Of a stretch of 64,000 bases of DNA, positions 50,394 through 60,900 are shown piece by piece. Source of the stretch: JAZKFT01 sp039925965. GTDB lineage: Bacteria; Bacteroidota; Bacteroidia; Chitinophagales; Chitinophagaceae. Location: NCBI GenBank assembly GCA_039925965.1, contig JBDSXW010000010.1, forward strand, positions 22,291-86,290, in the 5' to 3' direction. Both the position numbers and the translations under genes were made by a program. The notes beneath the pieces were generated by a model. The model made no database searches and was not told the DNA's origin. It saw nothing but the letters and a program-made list of their open reading frames with translations. Positions within the stretch are counted from its first letter, which is position 1; every line of letters begins with the position of its first letter.

Positions 50394-50423
50394 GTGAAAC
50401 TGTCCTGTTCTGTTTTGTTTCAC
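50394..50423. promoter_or_regulatory. Dyad GTGAAAC-N16-GTTTCAC upstream of susC
   Basis: Two perfect 7-bp inverted half-sites lie 16 bp apart, about 170 bp upstream of the susC start. The layout resembles an operator for a dimeric regulator. No regulator gene is next to it. The remaining gap (50224-50952) apart from the MITE holds nothing else I can support. Confidence 0.4.
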
Positions 50424-50749
50424 GAACGATGGAAGTTCTTCAATGAGCTGACAAACAATAGATTGCGGATTATTTTTTGATCACTAAAATGCACAATGGC
50501 TGGCCTATTTTTCTACGCAAACGTTCCCGATTTGTATAATAAATGCCAGGTATTGGCATTATTCGGTTCAGTATTGGACCGTTGATTGCCAAAAATTAAA
50601 AACAACGACGGTGTATTTATATTAATAGGTTCTGACAAGGGACTGCCTTTCCGCGTAGAAAACGAATAAGGTCAGCGTCGAATTCAAGTATCTGTTGATT
50701 CCGGATGATGGTATTTGCATGATGATCATAAAAAGAAGTGAAGGCTATT

Positions 50750-50863
50750 GGGTGTATCTAAAATTGTCGCAGCTTTTTTACCCCCCTGTCCCATAAAGGG
50801 TGCCTCCCGGCAGTCGTTCACTTGTTTCGACAATTTTGGAAAACGACACTTTTAAATGCACCC
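50750..50863. mobile_element. 114-bp MITE-like element with 8-bp target duplication
   Basis: The left end (50750-50769, GGGTGTATCTAAAATTGTCG) and the reverse complement of the right end (50844-50863) match at 17 of 20 positions. A second CGACAATTTT at 50828-50837 is also complementary to the left end. The element is flanked by perfect AGGCTATT direct repeats at 50742-50749 and 50864-50871. It contains no open frame of note. Size, terminal repeats and duplication identify a miniature transposable element; 8-bp duplications occur with IS1595, IS66 and IS256 families among others. Confidence 0.82.
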
Positions 50864-50952
50864 AGGCTATTTGGATTGTAATTTTAATCCCCGGATGATA
50901 TAGCTTGTGCTTCCTGTATTTGTAATTACGATTGCTTCACCATTTTTTTAAC

Positions 50953-52566
50953 ATGCTTATGCCAATTTTAAATGGTTTAAAAATATGGCTGCTTCCAGCC
51001 ATGCTTTTTTGTAACAAAGGTTTTGCGCAAAAAGAAACGCTGCCCCAACAGGTAGAACAATCTATGTATAAGGCCACAAAATTTATGGCCGATAGTGTAA
51101 GTACAAACGGTGGGTATGTGTGGTATTACCTGCCGGATCTTACAAGACGTTGGGGCGAAATGGAAGCTTATAAGACAATGGTATGGGTACAGGATGGAGG
51201 CACCGTAAGTGTGGGGCATATGTTATTGGATGCCTACCATGCAACGCACAACGAATACTTTTACCAGGTGGCTGAAAAAGCCGCAACGGCAATGATCTGG
51301 GGACAAAGCGCAGAAGGGGGCTGGAATTACCTGATTGATTTTGGTGGTGACAAGTCTTTGAAAAACTGGTACGCAACCGTCGGGAAAAACGGGTGGCGGC
51401 TGGAAGAGTTTCAGCATTACTATGGCAATGATACTTATGACGATGATGTATCATCTGATGCCGCCCGCTTTCTATTAAGATTATACCTGGAAAAGCTTGA
51501 TCCAAAATATAAACCTGCCGTTGACAAGGCCATTAATTTTATCCTGAGAAGTCAATACCCCAATGGAGGCTGGCCGCAACGGTATCCTTTAAAATACGAT
51601 TTTAATAAATCAGGTCATCCCGACTATACTTCCTATTACACTTTTAATGATGATGTGATTTGGGAAAACTTATTTTTCCTGATTCAATGTTACCAAACGC
51701 TGGGCGAAGAACGTTTTCTTGATCCGATAAAAAGAGGAATGGATTTTTACTTTATTTCCCAATCGGCAAACGGCGCATGGGGGCAGCAATACAACTTACA
51801 GATGGAGGTTGCCGGTGCAAGAACCTATGAACCTGCCGCCTATTTACCAAGGGCCACCAACTTTAATGCGTTGTTGCTGACAAAATTTTACCAATACACC
51901 GGCGATAAAAAATATTTAAGCCGCGTACCGGAAGCGATAAAATGGCTGGAAAAGCAACGTCTTCCGTTGGATATGACACAGAACGGCAAATACACCCATC
52001 CATTATTTGTTGATGCTAAAACAGACAGGCCTGTATATGTTCACCGTAAAGGCTCCAATGTGATCAATGGTTTCTATTATACGGATACTGTGAGTGCAAA
52101 TTTATTAAGTCACATGTATGGAAAAAGCAATGTAAATCTTCAATTGCTTAAAGATGAATATGCCCGGGTCAGCGTCTTGTCTCCGGAAGAAGCCAGTAAA
52201 AATTCTCCGTTGATCCCCGGCGAGTTTAAAGAGAACGGAACACCACAAACATTCTACCAGCCAGCCCGCGAAGAAACAAAGGGTACTGCTATTCCCGTTA
52301 CAGAGGCAAGGGTTAAAGAAATCATCCAGGCACTCGATAATAACAATCGCTGGCTGGTAAAACATGTGATGACCAGCAATCCTTATATCGGTGATGGAGT
52401 GCTAAAAGATACAACCAATGAATATGCTTCAATGCATGTAGGCGACAAGACGGACACTTCTCCCTTCAGGGATCTGTCGGATCAGTTTTATATTTCAACG
52501 CCGGCCTATATCGAAAACATGCGGGTACTGATCAACTACCTGAACGCTTTAAAGAAGGAAAAGTAA
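50953..52566 (+). CDS. Pectate lyase, family PL10-like
   Basis: A 537-residue exported enzyme that cleaves polygalacturonate by beta-elimination. The signal peptide ends near KGFAQ. The lyase region has RSQYPNGGWPQRYPLKYDF, the aromatic/acidic YTFNDDVIWENLFFL and SANGAWGQQYNLQMEVAGAR followed by YEPAAYLPRATNFNALLL, all typical of the alpha/alpha-toroid PL10 family. It is longer than usual PL10 catalytic domains, with about 130 extra C-terminal residues. I use the ATG at 50953; a TTG seven codons upstream is also open. A LamG gene follows after 16 bp. The second PL10 gene of the locus is at 55.0 kb. Confidence 0.86.
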   Translation: MLMPILNGLKIWLLPAMLFCNKGFAQKETLPQQVEQSMYKATKFMADSVSTNGGYVWYYLPDLTRRWGEMEAYKTMVWVQDGGTVSVGHMLLDAYHATHNEYFYQVAEKAATAMIWGQSAEGGWNYLIDFGGDKSLKNWYATVGKNGWRLEEFQHYYGNDTYDDDVSSDAARFLLRLYLEKLDPKYKPAVDKAINFILRSQYPNGGWPQRYPLKYDFNKSGHPDYTSYYTFNDDVIWENLFFLIQCYQTLGEERFLDPIKRGMDFYFISQSANGAWGQQYNLQMEVAGARTYEPAAYLPRATNFNALLLTKFYQYTGDKKYLSRVPEAIKWLEKQRLPLDMTQNGKYTHPLFVDAKTDRPVYVHRKGSNVINGFYYTDTVSANLLSHMYGKSNVNLQLLKDEYARVSVLSPEEASKNSPLIPGEFKENGTPQTFYQPAREETKGTAIPVTEARVKEIIQALDNNNRWLVKHVMTSNPYIGDGVLKDTTNEYASMHVGDKTDTSPFRDLSDQFYISTPAYIENMRVLINYLNALKKEK

Positions 52567-52582
52567 AGAACCCCATCACCAG

Positions 52583-53248
52583 ATGACGAATAGAAATATA
52601 CTGACTGCCATTATACCGGCCCTTGCTTTATTGGCGTGGACAGTTGCCGGTAATGAAGATATCATTAGCTGGAAGCTAACTAATAAGGCGAATATCGCGG
52701 GCAGCCAACCTGCAATTCTTGGCAATCCGCAAATTAATATTGAAGGAAAAGATACTTCGTTCTTCTTTAACGGAACCAACGACGGGCTTGTATTTCCTTT
52801 CACACCAATTGAGGGATGGCAACAGTTTACGATAGAAGTAAAATTTAAACCCGCAAGTGATGGACCTGTTGCACCCAGGTTTATGCATTTTGAAGATTCA
52901 GCATTGAACAGGGGAACGATGGAACTTCGCCTCACCCCAGATAAGCAATGGTACCTGGATGCCTTTCTAAAAAACGGCCCAACCAGCAAAGGCCTTACAT
53001 TGATAGACTCAACCAAATTGCATGCTGCCGATAAATGGTACTGGGCAGCGATGGTGTATGATGGCAAAAAGATGTACAGCTATGTAAACGGAAAAAAGGA
53101 ATTGGAAGGAGAAGTCGATTTTCCAGCGATGTCTGGTGGGAGAACTTCTTTGGGTGTTAGATTAAATAAAGTGAATTGGTTTAAAGGCGGGATCAGCGAA
53201 GTCCGGTTTCATCACGGAGTTTTAGCTGCTGATGAATTACAAAAATAA
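52583..53248 (+). CDS. LamG/concanavalin-like carbohydrate-binding protein
   Basis: A 221-residue exported protein (signal-like start ILTAIIPALALLAWTVAG) with one LamG-type jelly-roll domain. Strands include FFFNGTNDGLVFPFTPIEGW, ALNRGTMELRLTPDKQWYLD and KMYSYVNGKKELEGEVDFPA. Such domains bind glycans or act as accessory domains. It lies 16 bp behind a pectate lyase gene, so it probably belongs to the pectin unit. The first catalytic-residue search found none, so binding is more likely than catalysis. Confidence 0.82.
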   Translation: MTNRNILTAIIPALALLAWTVAGNEDIISWKLTNKANIAGSQPAILGNPQINIEGKDTSFFFNGTNDGLVFPFTPIEGWQQFTIEVKFKPASDGPVAPRFMHFEDSALNRGTMELRLTPDKQWYLDAFLKNGPTSKGLTLIDSTKLHAADKWYWAAMVYDGKKMYSYVNGKKELEGEVDFPAMSGGRTSLGVRLNKVNWFKGGISEVRFHHGVLAADELQK

Positions 53249-53255
53249 GTACCCA

Positions 53256-54860
53256 TCAACTCCCGGCCTGTACATACGGCACTTTTTCAAATATCTTTCT
53301 TTCCGCCCCACGTGGGTCATTTTCCAATTTTGGCGGTACATTCCATACCATCGTTTCTCTTTTTTCAAGGGAATATTTTTGCCAGCGGGGGATCATTTTA
53401 TTATTTGGATCGCCTGTGCGGGCAAAGGCAATAAATGTTTCACTCATCATATCCGCCATCTTTTGAGCGTCAGCGCCAATAGCCGTTGCTCCCGGTTTAT
53501 CAATGTTATCAAACACCAATTGTATGTCGGACGCATGTGGTGCACCTGATTTTCCGCCATCTTTCGGCGTTGCCCAATCTAATTGATACACATAAGCACC
53601 GGTGCCTGATCTGGCCCGTTCTTCCGCTTCGATAACAGCACCGCGCCATGACCTGGATGCTGTGGTAATGCGGAAAAACAAATCACTTGGTGAAAGGGTT
53701 GGATAAATTTTACGATACGCGTCTACTACAAACTCCGGTTTTATATCTACCCGGAGGTTGGGAATTAACTTCGCAGGAAGCTGATCCCAGGTAATTGTGT
53801 AATTGGTGGGATCACCTCCCAGAAAAGCCCTTGTTTCATCATGGGTATTACCAATCATCATGGGGATGGATGCAGACTGTTCCGGCGCGTTGGGATAAAA
53901 CGGATGCCGGTTGAGGCAACGCTGATCTAACACCGGTCCGAAATATACACCCCCGAATGGAAGCACCGGATCCCTCGTTTTCAACGCTTCCACTATCTTT
54001 TCGATAGGAATCTTTTGAATGTCCAATACGTTTTCCGGCGAAATTTTCAATGCATCTAATATGGTTCTTGTGCGTAATGCAGCATTCAAGGGACCACTGG
54101 CCGTTACCTGTTGCCCACTCATGGTTGCAGCCCGGTGAAACAAACCTTTTGCGGCAGGCATCGCCATCATAGTAGCTATTTTTGCACCACCGCCCGACTG
54201 ACCAAACACCATCACACAACCTGGGTCGCCGCCAAATGCCCTGATATTTTCTTTTACCCAGTTTAATGCCAATACCAGATCGAGCTGACCTACATTTCCT
54301 GAATCCGCAAATTCAGTTTCATTAAAAGGTGCCAGATACAAATAACCAAATGCATTCAGGCGATGGTTGACGGACACGACCACCACATCACCTCTTTTGC
54401 ACAAATGAACCCCGTCGTACAAAGGGCTGGATCCTGACCCTCCGGAATAAGCACCACCGTGTATATAAAACATGACCGGGCGCTTTTTACGGTCGTTTAA
54501 GGCAGGAGTAAATACATTCAACATAAGGCAATCCTCGCTCATATTATCAGGTGCGCCTGATGATTGCGGGGCAGATGCACCATACTCAATTGCATTCCGG
54601 ATACCTGTCCATGGTAGCGGCGGAAGCGGTGACTGAAAACGCCGGGCTGCTGTATCGGCACCATAGGGAATTCCTCTAAAGACCTGTATGCCGTTATCAA
54701 CATAGCCCCTTACCTGTCCATACTTTGTACTGGCAACAGGTGAATCGTTATTAAAACCTTGTGCTGCAAAACCCGGAATTTTCAAAAGGCTGGTAGCAAC
54801 AATTCCAGATGTTAAGAGTGAAGTATTCTTCAGAAAAATACGCCGGTTAATGTTTGCCAT
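53256..54860 (-). CDS. Type B carboxylesterase with Tat-like signal
   Basis: A 534-residue alpha/beta-hydrolase. The start at 54860 gives MANINRRIFLKNTSLLTSG, a twin-arginine-type signal (RRIFLK); 15 more codons are open upstream. It contains SEDCLMLNVFTP and the nucleophile loop MVFGQSGGGAK with Ser in GxSxG, as in the carboxylesterase family, and the oxyanion loop HGGAYSGGSG. The acid and histidine of the triad are probably in NTHDETRAFLGG and GAPHASDIQ. In this locus it may remove methyl or acetyl esters from pectin, but the substrate is inferred. Confidence 0.87.
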   Translation of the reverse strand: MANINRRIFLKNTSLLTSGIVATSLLKIPGFAAQGFNNDSPVASTKYGQVRGYVDNGIQVFRGIPYGADTAARRFQSPLPPLPWTGIRNAIEYGASAPQSSGAPDNMSEDCLMLNVFTPALNDRKKRPVMFYIHGGAYSGGSGSSPLYDGVHLCKRGDVVVVSVNHRLNAFGYLYLAPFNETEFADSGNVGQLDLVLALNWVKENIRAFGGDPGCVMVFGQSGGGAKIATMMAMPAAKGLFHRAATMSGQQVTASGPLNAALRTRTILDALKISPENVLDIQKIPIEKIVEALKTRDPVLPFGGVYFGPVLDQRCLNRHPFYPNAPEQSASIPMMIGNTHDETRAFLGGDPTNYTITWDQLPAKLIPNLRVDIKPEFVVDAYRKIYPTLSPSDLFFRITTASRSWRGAVIEAEERARSGTGAYVYQLDWATPKDGGKSGAPHASDIQLVFDNIDKPGATAIGADAQKMADMMSETFIAFARTGDPNNKMIPRWQKYSLEKRETMVWNVPPKLENDPRGAERKIFEKVPYVQAGS

Positions 54861-55044
54861 ACTTCTATTATTTATCGTGGTTCCCATATCCTGCTTTAGT
54901 CTCAACTATAAGATGACTTGCGACCAGGTACCACATGGCTATTTGTCCAATTGCAAAAGCCCGGGCTGGCCTAAATAAATCAACGCCGATATCTGCTTTG
55001 TGGTGATTTTCTAGGACAAAACCTGACATGTCCTCAAGTTCATT

Positions 55045-56184
55045 TTACCTCCATTTCTTTGCCCACTCCGGATATTTTTTTATGGCTTCTGCTGGTCTGT
55101 TTGTGTACCAGCTATACCCATTCCGGCGTTCGTAACTTATGTCAGAAAGCGCGTCTCTTTTAATGCCATCGCGGCTACAAAAGAATGGCTTTTCAGTTTG
55201 CAAATCGTAAAACCGAGCCCATAAAGTGGGGGCGTTTTGATCTTTTACAACAACCCTGTTCTTTTGCCCATCCTTGTCGGTTTCTGTAGCTACTTTTATT
55301 CCGTCAATTTTATGGCTCTCAAACCAGGATATAGCGCCATCAACTGATGCAATAATTTCTTTGGAAGGATGATCAATCGTCATGAGCATCAGGACTATTC
55401 CAACTGATTCTGATCCACTGAATGAAGGCAATTCATATGCACGGGCACCCACGGGTGCAAGGGTTACTTCATGATGTTGAGCACACCAGACCGTTGGCCT
55501 GTTATTCACAATAATCTGCGTTTTGAGGCAACATTCAATTCCCTTATCAAAAGCCTTTTTAGCTTTAGCTTTTACCTGTTTAGTAATTTGTAGTGAAGCA
55601 AAGGCTTTGTTGTCAGAATATATATCAGTCAGGAATTGCATGATGTTCACCATCGCATCATCATTAAAAGTGATATGCATAGAATAGGGTGCAGTATGAT
55701 CTAACAGCACTTCATCTGCGGAATCTTTAACCGGGAAATATTGCGGCCACCCGCCATTTTTATATTGGGAAATAAAAAAATAGTTGACTCCTTTATCGAA
55801 TGCCTGCTTGTAGCGGGGGTCGTGAATCTGAGCATAGACTTTTGCAAGAAATTTTAGCTCAGTTGTGGTCGCGTCATTATCAAATGTGGCCCCTGCTTTT
55901 GCCTTGTGGTTTATGTATTCTGCTTTTTCAGGTTCAGAAAGTGGAAGATGATAGGGCTTGTTTTTCTCCCATCCGCCAATTTCTTTTTGGGCAATCAAGA
56001 CATTTTCAGCTACCAGCTTCGCTTCGCCAGAACCATACCATTCGGAAGGCATCCTTGCCGCCACCTGCTTCCAGTTGAGATCCAGGTAGCTTTTTGATGC
56101 TATACCTGGTTCTATTTGTGCACCGGCAGAAATTGTGCAAAGCGCATATGCACCCAGGATGGAAATTTTTATTGTATGGTTCAT
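55045..56184 (-). CDS. Pectate lyase, family PL10
   Basis: A 379-residue exported PL10 enzyme with a signal peptide (MNHTIKISILGAYALCTISA, cleavage near AGAQ). The core has FFISQYKNGGWPQYFPVKDS, HITFNDDAMVNIMQFLTDIY and ARAYELPSFSGSESVGIVLM. Length fits classic PL10 enzymes. It is 185 bp upstream of the esterase gene on the same strand. Sequence differs clearly from the longer PL10 at 50.9 kb, so the two probably act on different stages or forms of pectin. Confidence 0.9.
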   Translation of the reverse strand: MNHTIKISILGAYALCTISAGAQIEPGIASKSYLDLNWKQVAARMPSEWYGSGEAKLVAENVLIAQKEIGGWEKNKPYHLPLSEPEKAEYINHKAKAGATFDNDATTTELKFLAKVYAQIHDPRYKQAFDKGVNYFFISQYKNGGWPQYFPVKDSADEVLLDHTAPYSMHITFNDDAMVNIMQFLTDIYSDNKAFASLQITKQVKAKAKKAFDKGIECCLKTQIIVNNRPTVWCAQHHEVTLAPVGARAYELPSFSGSESVGIVLMLMTIDHPSKEIIASVDGAISWFESHKIDGIKVATETDKDGQKNRVVVKDQNAPTLWARFYDLQTEKPFFCSRDGIKRDALSDISYERRNGYSWYTNRPAEAIKKYPEWAKKWR

Positions 56185-56294
56185 GATTGCTGGTATATAT
56201 TTTTTTGAAGTATCGTCCAGTGACCGCCCGGGTTTATTTTTTAGCAGGTTATTTCCCTGCAGATTGAGTAACGATTGAGCAACTGATGAGGATG

Positions 56295-56492
56295 CTAACG
56301 ACTAAAAACAAATAGAATGCTGTCAAGCCGAATATTTGCTGAAGGTAATACCGCCGCCAATAGGTTCCTTTCTGCCAGCCTTACACCAAACCTTTTGTTG
56401 AACCAAATACCCGAGGCCTCATCCGTATCATTCATAAATTTATCAGATTCTGCTTCATTATCAGACAAGTAATTTGTAGCAACGAAAATGTT
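56295..56492 (-). pseudogene. Coding-like fragment, possibly a relic
   Basis: A 65-codon open frame with coding character (DEASGIWFNKRFGVRLAERN, then LAAVLPSANIRLDSIL). It has no good start codon except an internal ATG giving 46 residues. It sits in the 847-bp gap between the PL10 gene and the next gene, which otherwise shows only a second weak frame at 56743-56958 (plus strand, no start; EKYKRSNPKEDVIELKID). Neither is recognised. Confidence 0.25.
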
Positions 56493-57031
56493 CTAAAACT
56501 TAATTCGAAAAATAAACCTGAACAAGTCCCGCTGAAAGGTAGCAAGCTTTGATGACTTACCTATTGCTTGCAGCCCCATATCGGCCTTCTTGTCTTGTGC
56601 AGCCTTGTAACCCGGTCTTTACGATATGTTCTTTGGTTTGCCTCCCGATAAAAAGAAATTACATTTGTCCCAGGAAAAAATATTGACTAACATTTTGGAA
56701 GTAGAAAAAAATCCAGAAAATAATAGGCATTATGACTTTTAGATCAAAATTGCGGAGACCAGATTTGCTGGAATATCGGTGGGCAATTTTATTGAAAAAT
56801 ATAAAAGGAGTAACCCGAAGGAGGATGTAATTGAGTTAAAAATAGACCTCCTTCCTTTCAAACAATTAAAAATAGAAGGAGTAGCGTTAGCCTGGACTTA
56901 TAGTACTGCCGTTCTCTGCAGAAAGGCAGTACAGATGCTAGCCAGGTTTTCGTTTTAACTCATGAACGTGAAATCAACATCTGGTTCTGCCAGCCATGAA
57001 AGAAGCTTAAACTTTCTTTGAAAAATAGTTC

Positions 57032-57661
57032 ATGCTAAAAAAATACGCCATTCTGCTGGGAATAGTTATTTCGATCTCGTTATTGCTGATTGCAACAAAG
57101 GTCTATCCCGGCGGATCCATGTTCGACAAAAATTCGGTTGGTTTCGATTGGACAAAAAATTTCATCAGTAACCTATTTGCAGCCAAAGCGGTAAACGGTG
57201 CTGACAACCCTGGCAGACTTTGGGCGGATGCCGGCATGTTATTCCTTTCCCTGAGTTTCGCACGCTTCTTTATCGAATTTTCAAAGCGTATCCCGGCAAA
57301 GGGAGCTGCCAGGGTAATAAAGTATTTGGGAGCCGGCGGCATGTTATTCACCTTTTTCATCGTTACGCCGTTGCACGATGTAATGGTTACAATCGCCAGC
57401 ACGTTATTTCTCATTAGTTTATTTTACGTCACTGTTTTTGTTTTAAAGTCCAGGTTACACCTGTTTAAATTCCTGTGTATTCTTTGCCTGCTCATTTTTT
57501 ATTTTACACTTTACCTCTATGGAAGTCATACCTACCCCTTGCTTTTACCGGTAATGCAAAAAGTTACTTTTGCCAGCGTCATTATCCTGGTTGTATGCCT
57601 GGCATATTTTACCAAAAAGGAAGATTTTGAACCTATCAAAACGGGTAAATCGAAGAAGTGA
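57032..57661 (+). CDS. Unknown membrane protein
   Basis: A 209-residue protein with about six transmembrane helices and the loop TKVYPGGSMFDKNSVGFDWT after the first. The layout recalls DUF998-like membrane proteins, but the match is not firm. It occupies the place upstream of rpoC where rpoB is usually found. The stop lies 321 bp before rpoC, which has a promoter-like site of its own, so the two genes need not be linked. Confidence 0.65.
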   Translation: MLKKYAILLGIVISISLLLIATKVYPGGSMFDKNSVGFDWTKNFISNLFAAKAVNGADNPGRLWADAGMLFLSLSFARFFIEFSKRIPAKGAARVIKYLGAGGMLFTFFIVTPLHDVMVTIASTLFLISLFYVTVFVLKSRLHLFKFLCILCLLIFYFTLYLYGSHTYPLLLPVMQKVTFASVIILVVCLAYFTKKEDFEPIKTGKSKK

Positions 57662-57884
57662 GGAGGTCAGCCTGCATGCTGAAAGCTATTTGACGGAACT
57701 TGAACTGCCACCCGGTGTCCGAATCTGGCCAGGAAAAACTTCCGAAAAGAGTGCCGTTTCCATCGAACCAGCCCGGCTAAAATAGTATCTAAAGAGGTAA
57801 TTATTGGACCCTGTGGCTCAAAAATTTGTGATTAACCCAATTTCAGTTATCCACTTGTCCACAACAGGCCTATAATACAAAAAC

Positions 57885-57920
57885 TTGTAACCCATAAATT
57901 ATCGCATTCCCCTATCTTTG
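57885..57920 (+). promoter_or_regulatory. Putative promoter of rpoC
   Basis: TATCTTTG at 57913-57920 matches the Bacteroidota -7 box, and TTG lies at 57885-57887, a slightly long 25-bp spacing. It is 62 bp upstream of the rpoC start. Confidence 0.6.
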
Positions 57921-57982
57921 CCGACTTAAATTCGGGAAATTGTGTATTTCCCATCTCCATTGTCAATTCTCTTATACAAAAT

Positions 57983-60900
57983 ATGAAGAAAGAAAATCGT
58001 CCAAAAGCAGCATTTTCAAAGATTACGATTGGCCTTGCTTCACCCGATACGATCCTTGAAAGGAGCTATGGTGAAGTATTAAAGCCGGAGACCATCAACT
58101 ACCGTACCTACAAACCCGAGCGTGATGGCTTGTTTTGTGAGCGGATTTTTGGACCGGTAAAGGACTACGAATGTGCCTGCGGCAAATACAAGCGTATCCG
58201 GTACAAGGGTATCGTTTGTGATCGTTGCGGTGTGGAAGTAACAGAGAAGAAAGTACGTCGTGAGCGTATGGGCCATATTAAATTAGTGGTACCAGTAGTT
58301 CACATCTGGTATTTTAAATCTCTGCCTAACAAAATTGGTTACCTGCTCGGCATGAGCTCCAAGAAATTGGAGAGCATTGTGTATTATGAACGTTATGTAG
58401 TGATACAGGGCGGTGTAAAAGAAACCCTGAAAATGGGTGATCTGTTAACCGAAGAAGAATACCTCGATATCCTGGATAATTTGCCCAAGGAAAACCAATA
58501 CCTGCCCGATGACGATCCACAGAAATTCCTGGCCAAAATGGGTGCTGAATCAGTACACGATTTGCTGCAAAGGATTGACCTGGATCAGTTGAGCTACGAT
58601 TTACGCAACCAGGCGGCAAGAGAAACTTCGCAGCAACGTAAGGCCGATGCCTTGAAGCGTTTGAGCGTAGTGGAAGCTTTCCGCGATGCCAACAAGCGTA
58701 TTACTAATCGCCCCGAGTGGATGGTAATGCAATATATCCCCGTAATTCCACCGGAATTGCGTCCATTGGTTCCCCTGGATGGCGGCCGTTTTGCCTCTTC
58801 TGATTTGAATGACCTGTATCGTCGTGTGATCATCCGAAACAACCGCCTGAAGCGTTTGATGGAGATCAAGGCACCTGAAGTGATTTTGCGTAATGAAAAA
58901 CGCATGTTGCAGGAAGCCATCGATAGCTTATTTGATAACAGCCGTAAATCCAATGCCGTTAAAGCAGAAGGTGGACGGGCCCTGAAATCTCTGAGCGATA
59001 TCCTGAAAGGTAAACAAGGCCGTTTCCGCCAGAACCTGCTGGGTAAACGTGTGGATTACTCCGGTCGTTCGGTTATCGTGGTAGGTCCGGAAATGAAAAT
59101 ACATGAGTGCGGATTGCCAAAAGATATGGCTGCCGAATTGTTCAAGCCATTTATCATCCGCAAGCTGATAGAAAGAGGTATTGTAAAAACGGTAAAATCT
59201 GCCCGTAAATTGGTAGATCGCAAAGAAGCTGTGGTTTGGGATATCCTGGAGAATATTCTGAAAGGACACCCGATCATGCTGAACCGCGCCCCAACACTTC
59301 ACCGACTTTCCATCCAGGCCTTCCAGCCAAAACTGATCGAAGGAAAAGCGATTCAATTGCACCCGCTGGTGACGGCGGCGTTCAATGCGGATTTTGATGG
59401 TGACCAGATGGCTGTTCACGTACCGCTCAGCAATGCGGCAATACTGGAAGCTCAGTTGCTTATGCTTTCTTCGCATAACATTTTGAACCCACAGAATGGT
59501 ACACCAATCACCCTTCCTTCACAGGACATGGTATTGGGTCTGTTCTATATCACCAAGCCTAAAAAGAGCACCGAAACTGAGAAAGTTAAAGGCGAAGGCC
59601 GTGCTTTCTATAGCGCAGAAGAAGTAATCATCGCTTATAACGAAAAGCAGGTAGATCTTCATGCAACCATCCGTGTGCGGGTAAACATGCGTACGAAAGA
59701 AGGCGGTCTCGAAAGGAAACTGATTGAAACGACTGTAGGTCGTATCCTTTTCAACCAGTTTGTTCCGGCAGAAGTAGGTTATATCAATGCACTGTTGACC
59801 AAGAAATCTCTTCGTGAGATCATTGGTGATATTATCAAATTCTCCAACATTCCAAAAACCGCGAAGTTCCTGGATGAAATCAAGACCCTTGGTTTCCGCA
59901 TGGCTTTCAAAGGCGGATTGTCGTTTAACATCAATGACTTGTTGGTTCCTGAGATTAAAGAACAACTGATCGCAAATGCAAAATCTGAAGTAGACGAGGT
60001 TTGGGATACCTATAATAACGGTTTCATTACCAACAATGAGCGATACAACGCCATTGTAGATATCTGGAGTCGTGTGGATACGCGTATCACTGAAACGCTG
60101 ATCCATAACATGGCCACCGATAAACAAGGTTTCAACAGTGTGTATATGATGTTGGACAGTGGCGCCCGTGGTAGCAAGCAGCAGGTTAAACAGCTGGCTG
60201 GCATCAGGGGATTAATGGCCAAGCCGCGCAAATCTGGGTCTACCGGAAGTGAGATCATTGAAAACCCGATCCTGTCGAACTTCAAGAATGGATTGAACGT
60301 ATTGGATTACTTTATCTCTACCCACGGTGCCCGTAAAGGTCTTGCGGATACGGCCCTGAAAACAGCTGATGCCGGTTACCTCACCCGTCGTTTGGTGGAT
60401 GTGGCTCAGGACGTGGTGATCCTCGACGAGGATTGTGGTACCCTGCGCGGAACTGCTACCAGTGCATTGAAAGACAACGAGGATATCGTAGAACCATTGG
60501 TAGATCGTATTGTTGGCCGCGTGTCTTTGCACGATGTGTTTAACCCGCTTTCTGATGAATTATTAGTAGCCGCCAACCAGGAAATAACAGAAGATATTGC
60601 CAAGGCAATTGATGAAACTGGTATCGAAACAGTGGAAATTAGAAGTGTGCTGACCTGCGAAAGCAAACGCGGTGTGTGTGTATTGTGTTATGGTAAAAAT
60701 CTGGCAACGGGTAATACCGCACAAAGAGGTGATGCTGTTGGTATCATCGCAGCACAGTCAATCGGTGAGCCGGGTACACAGTTGACACTTCGTACCTTCC
60801 ACGTGGGTGGTGTGGCCGGTTCTGCTTCGGTAGAATCTACCCTTCCTTCCAAGTTTGATGGTACCGTTCAGTTTGATGGTTTGAGAACTGTTGCAAGTAC

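Noticed and set aside
50295..50480. 61-codon hydrophobic plus-strand frame upstream of susC
   Set aside because: The T-rich sequence makes hydrophobic codons by chance; the frame contains a dyad and has no coding support.
57570..57785. 71-codon plus-strand frame between the membrane protein and rpoC
   Set aside because: It starts inside another gene in a different frame, has no family and does not resemble any part of rpoB.
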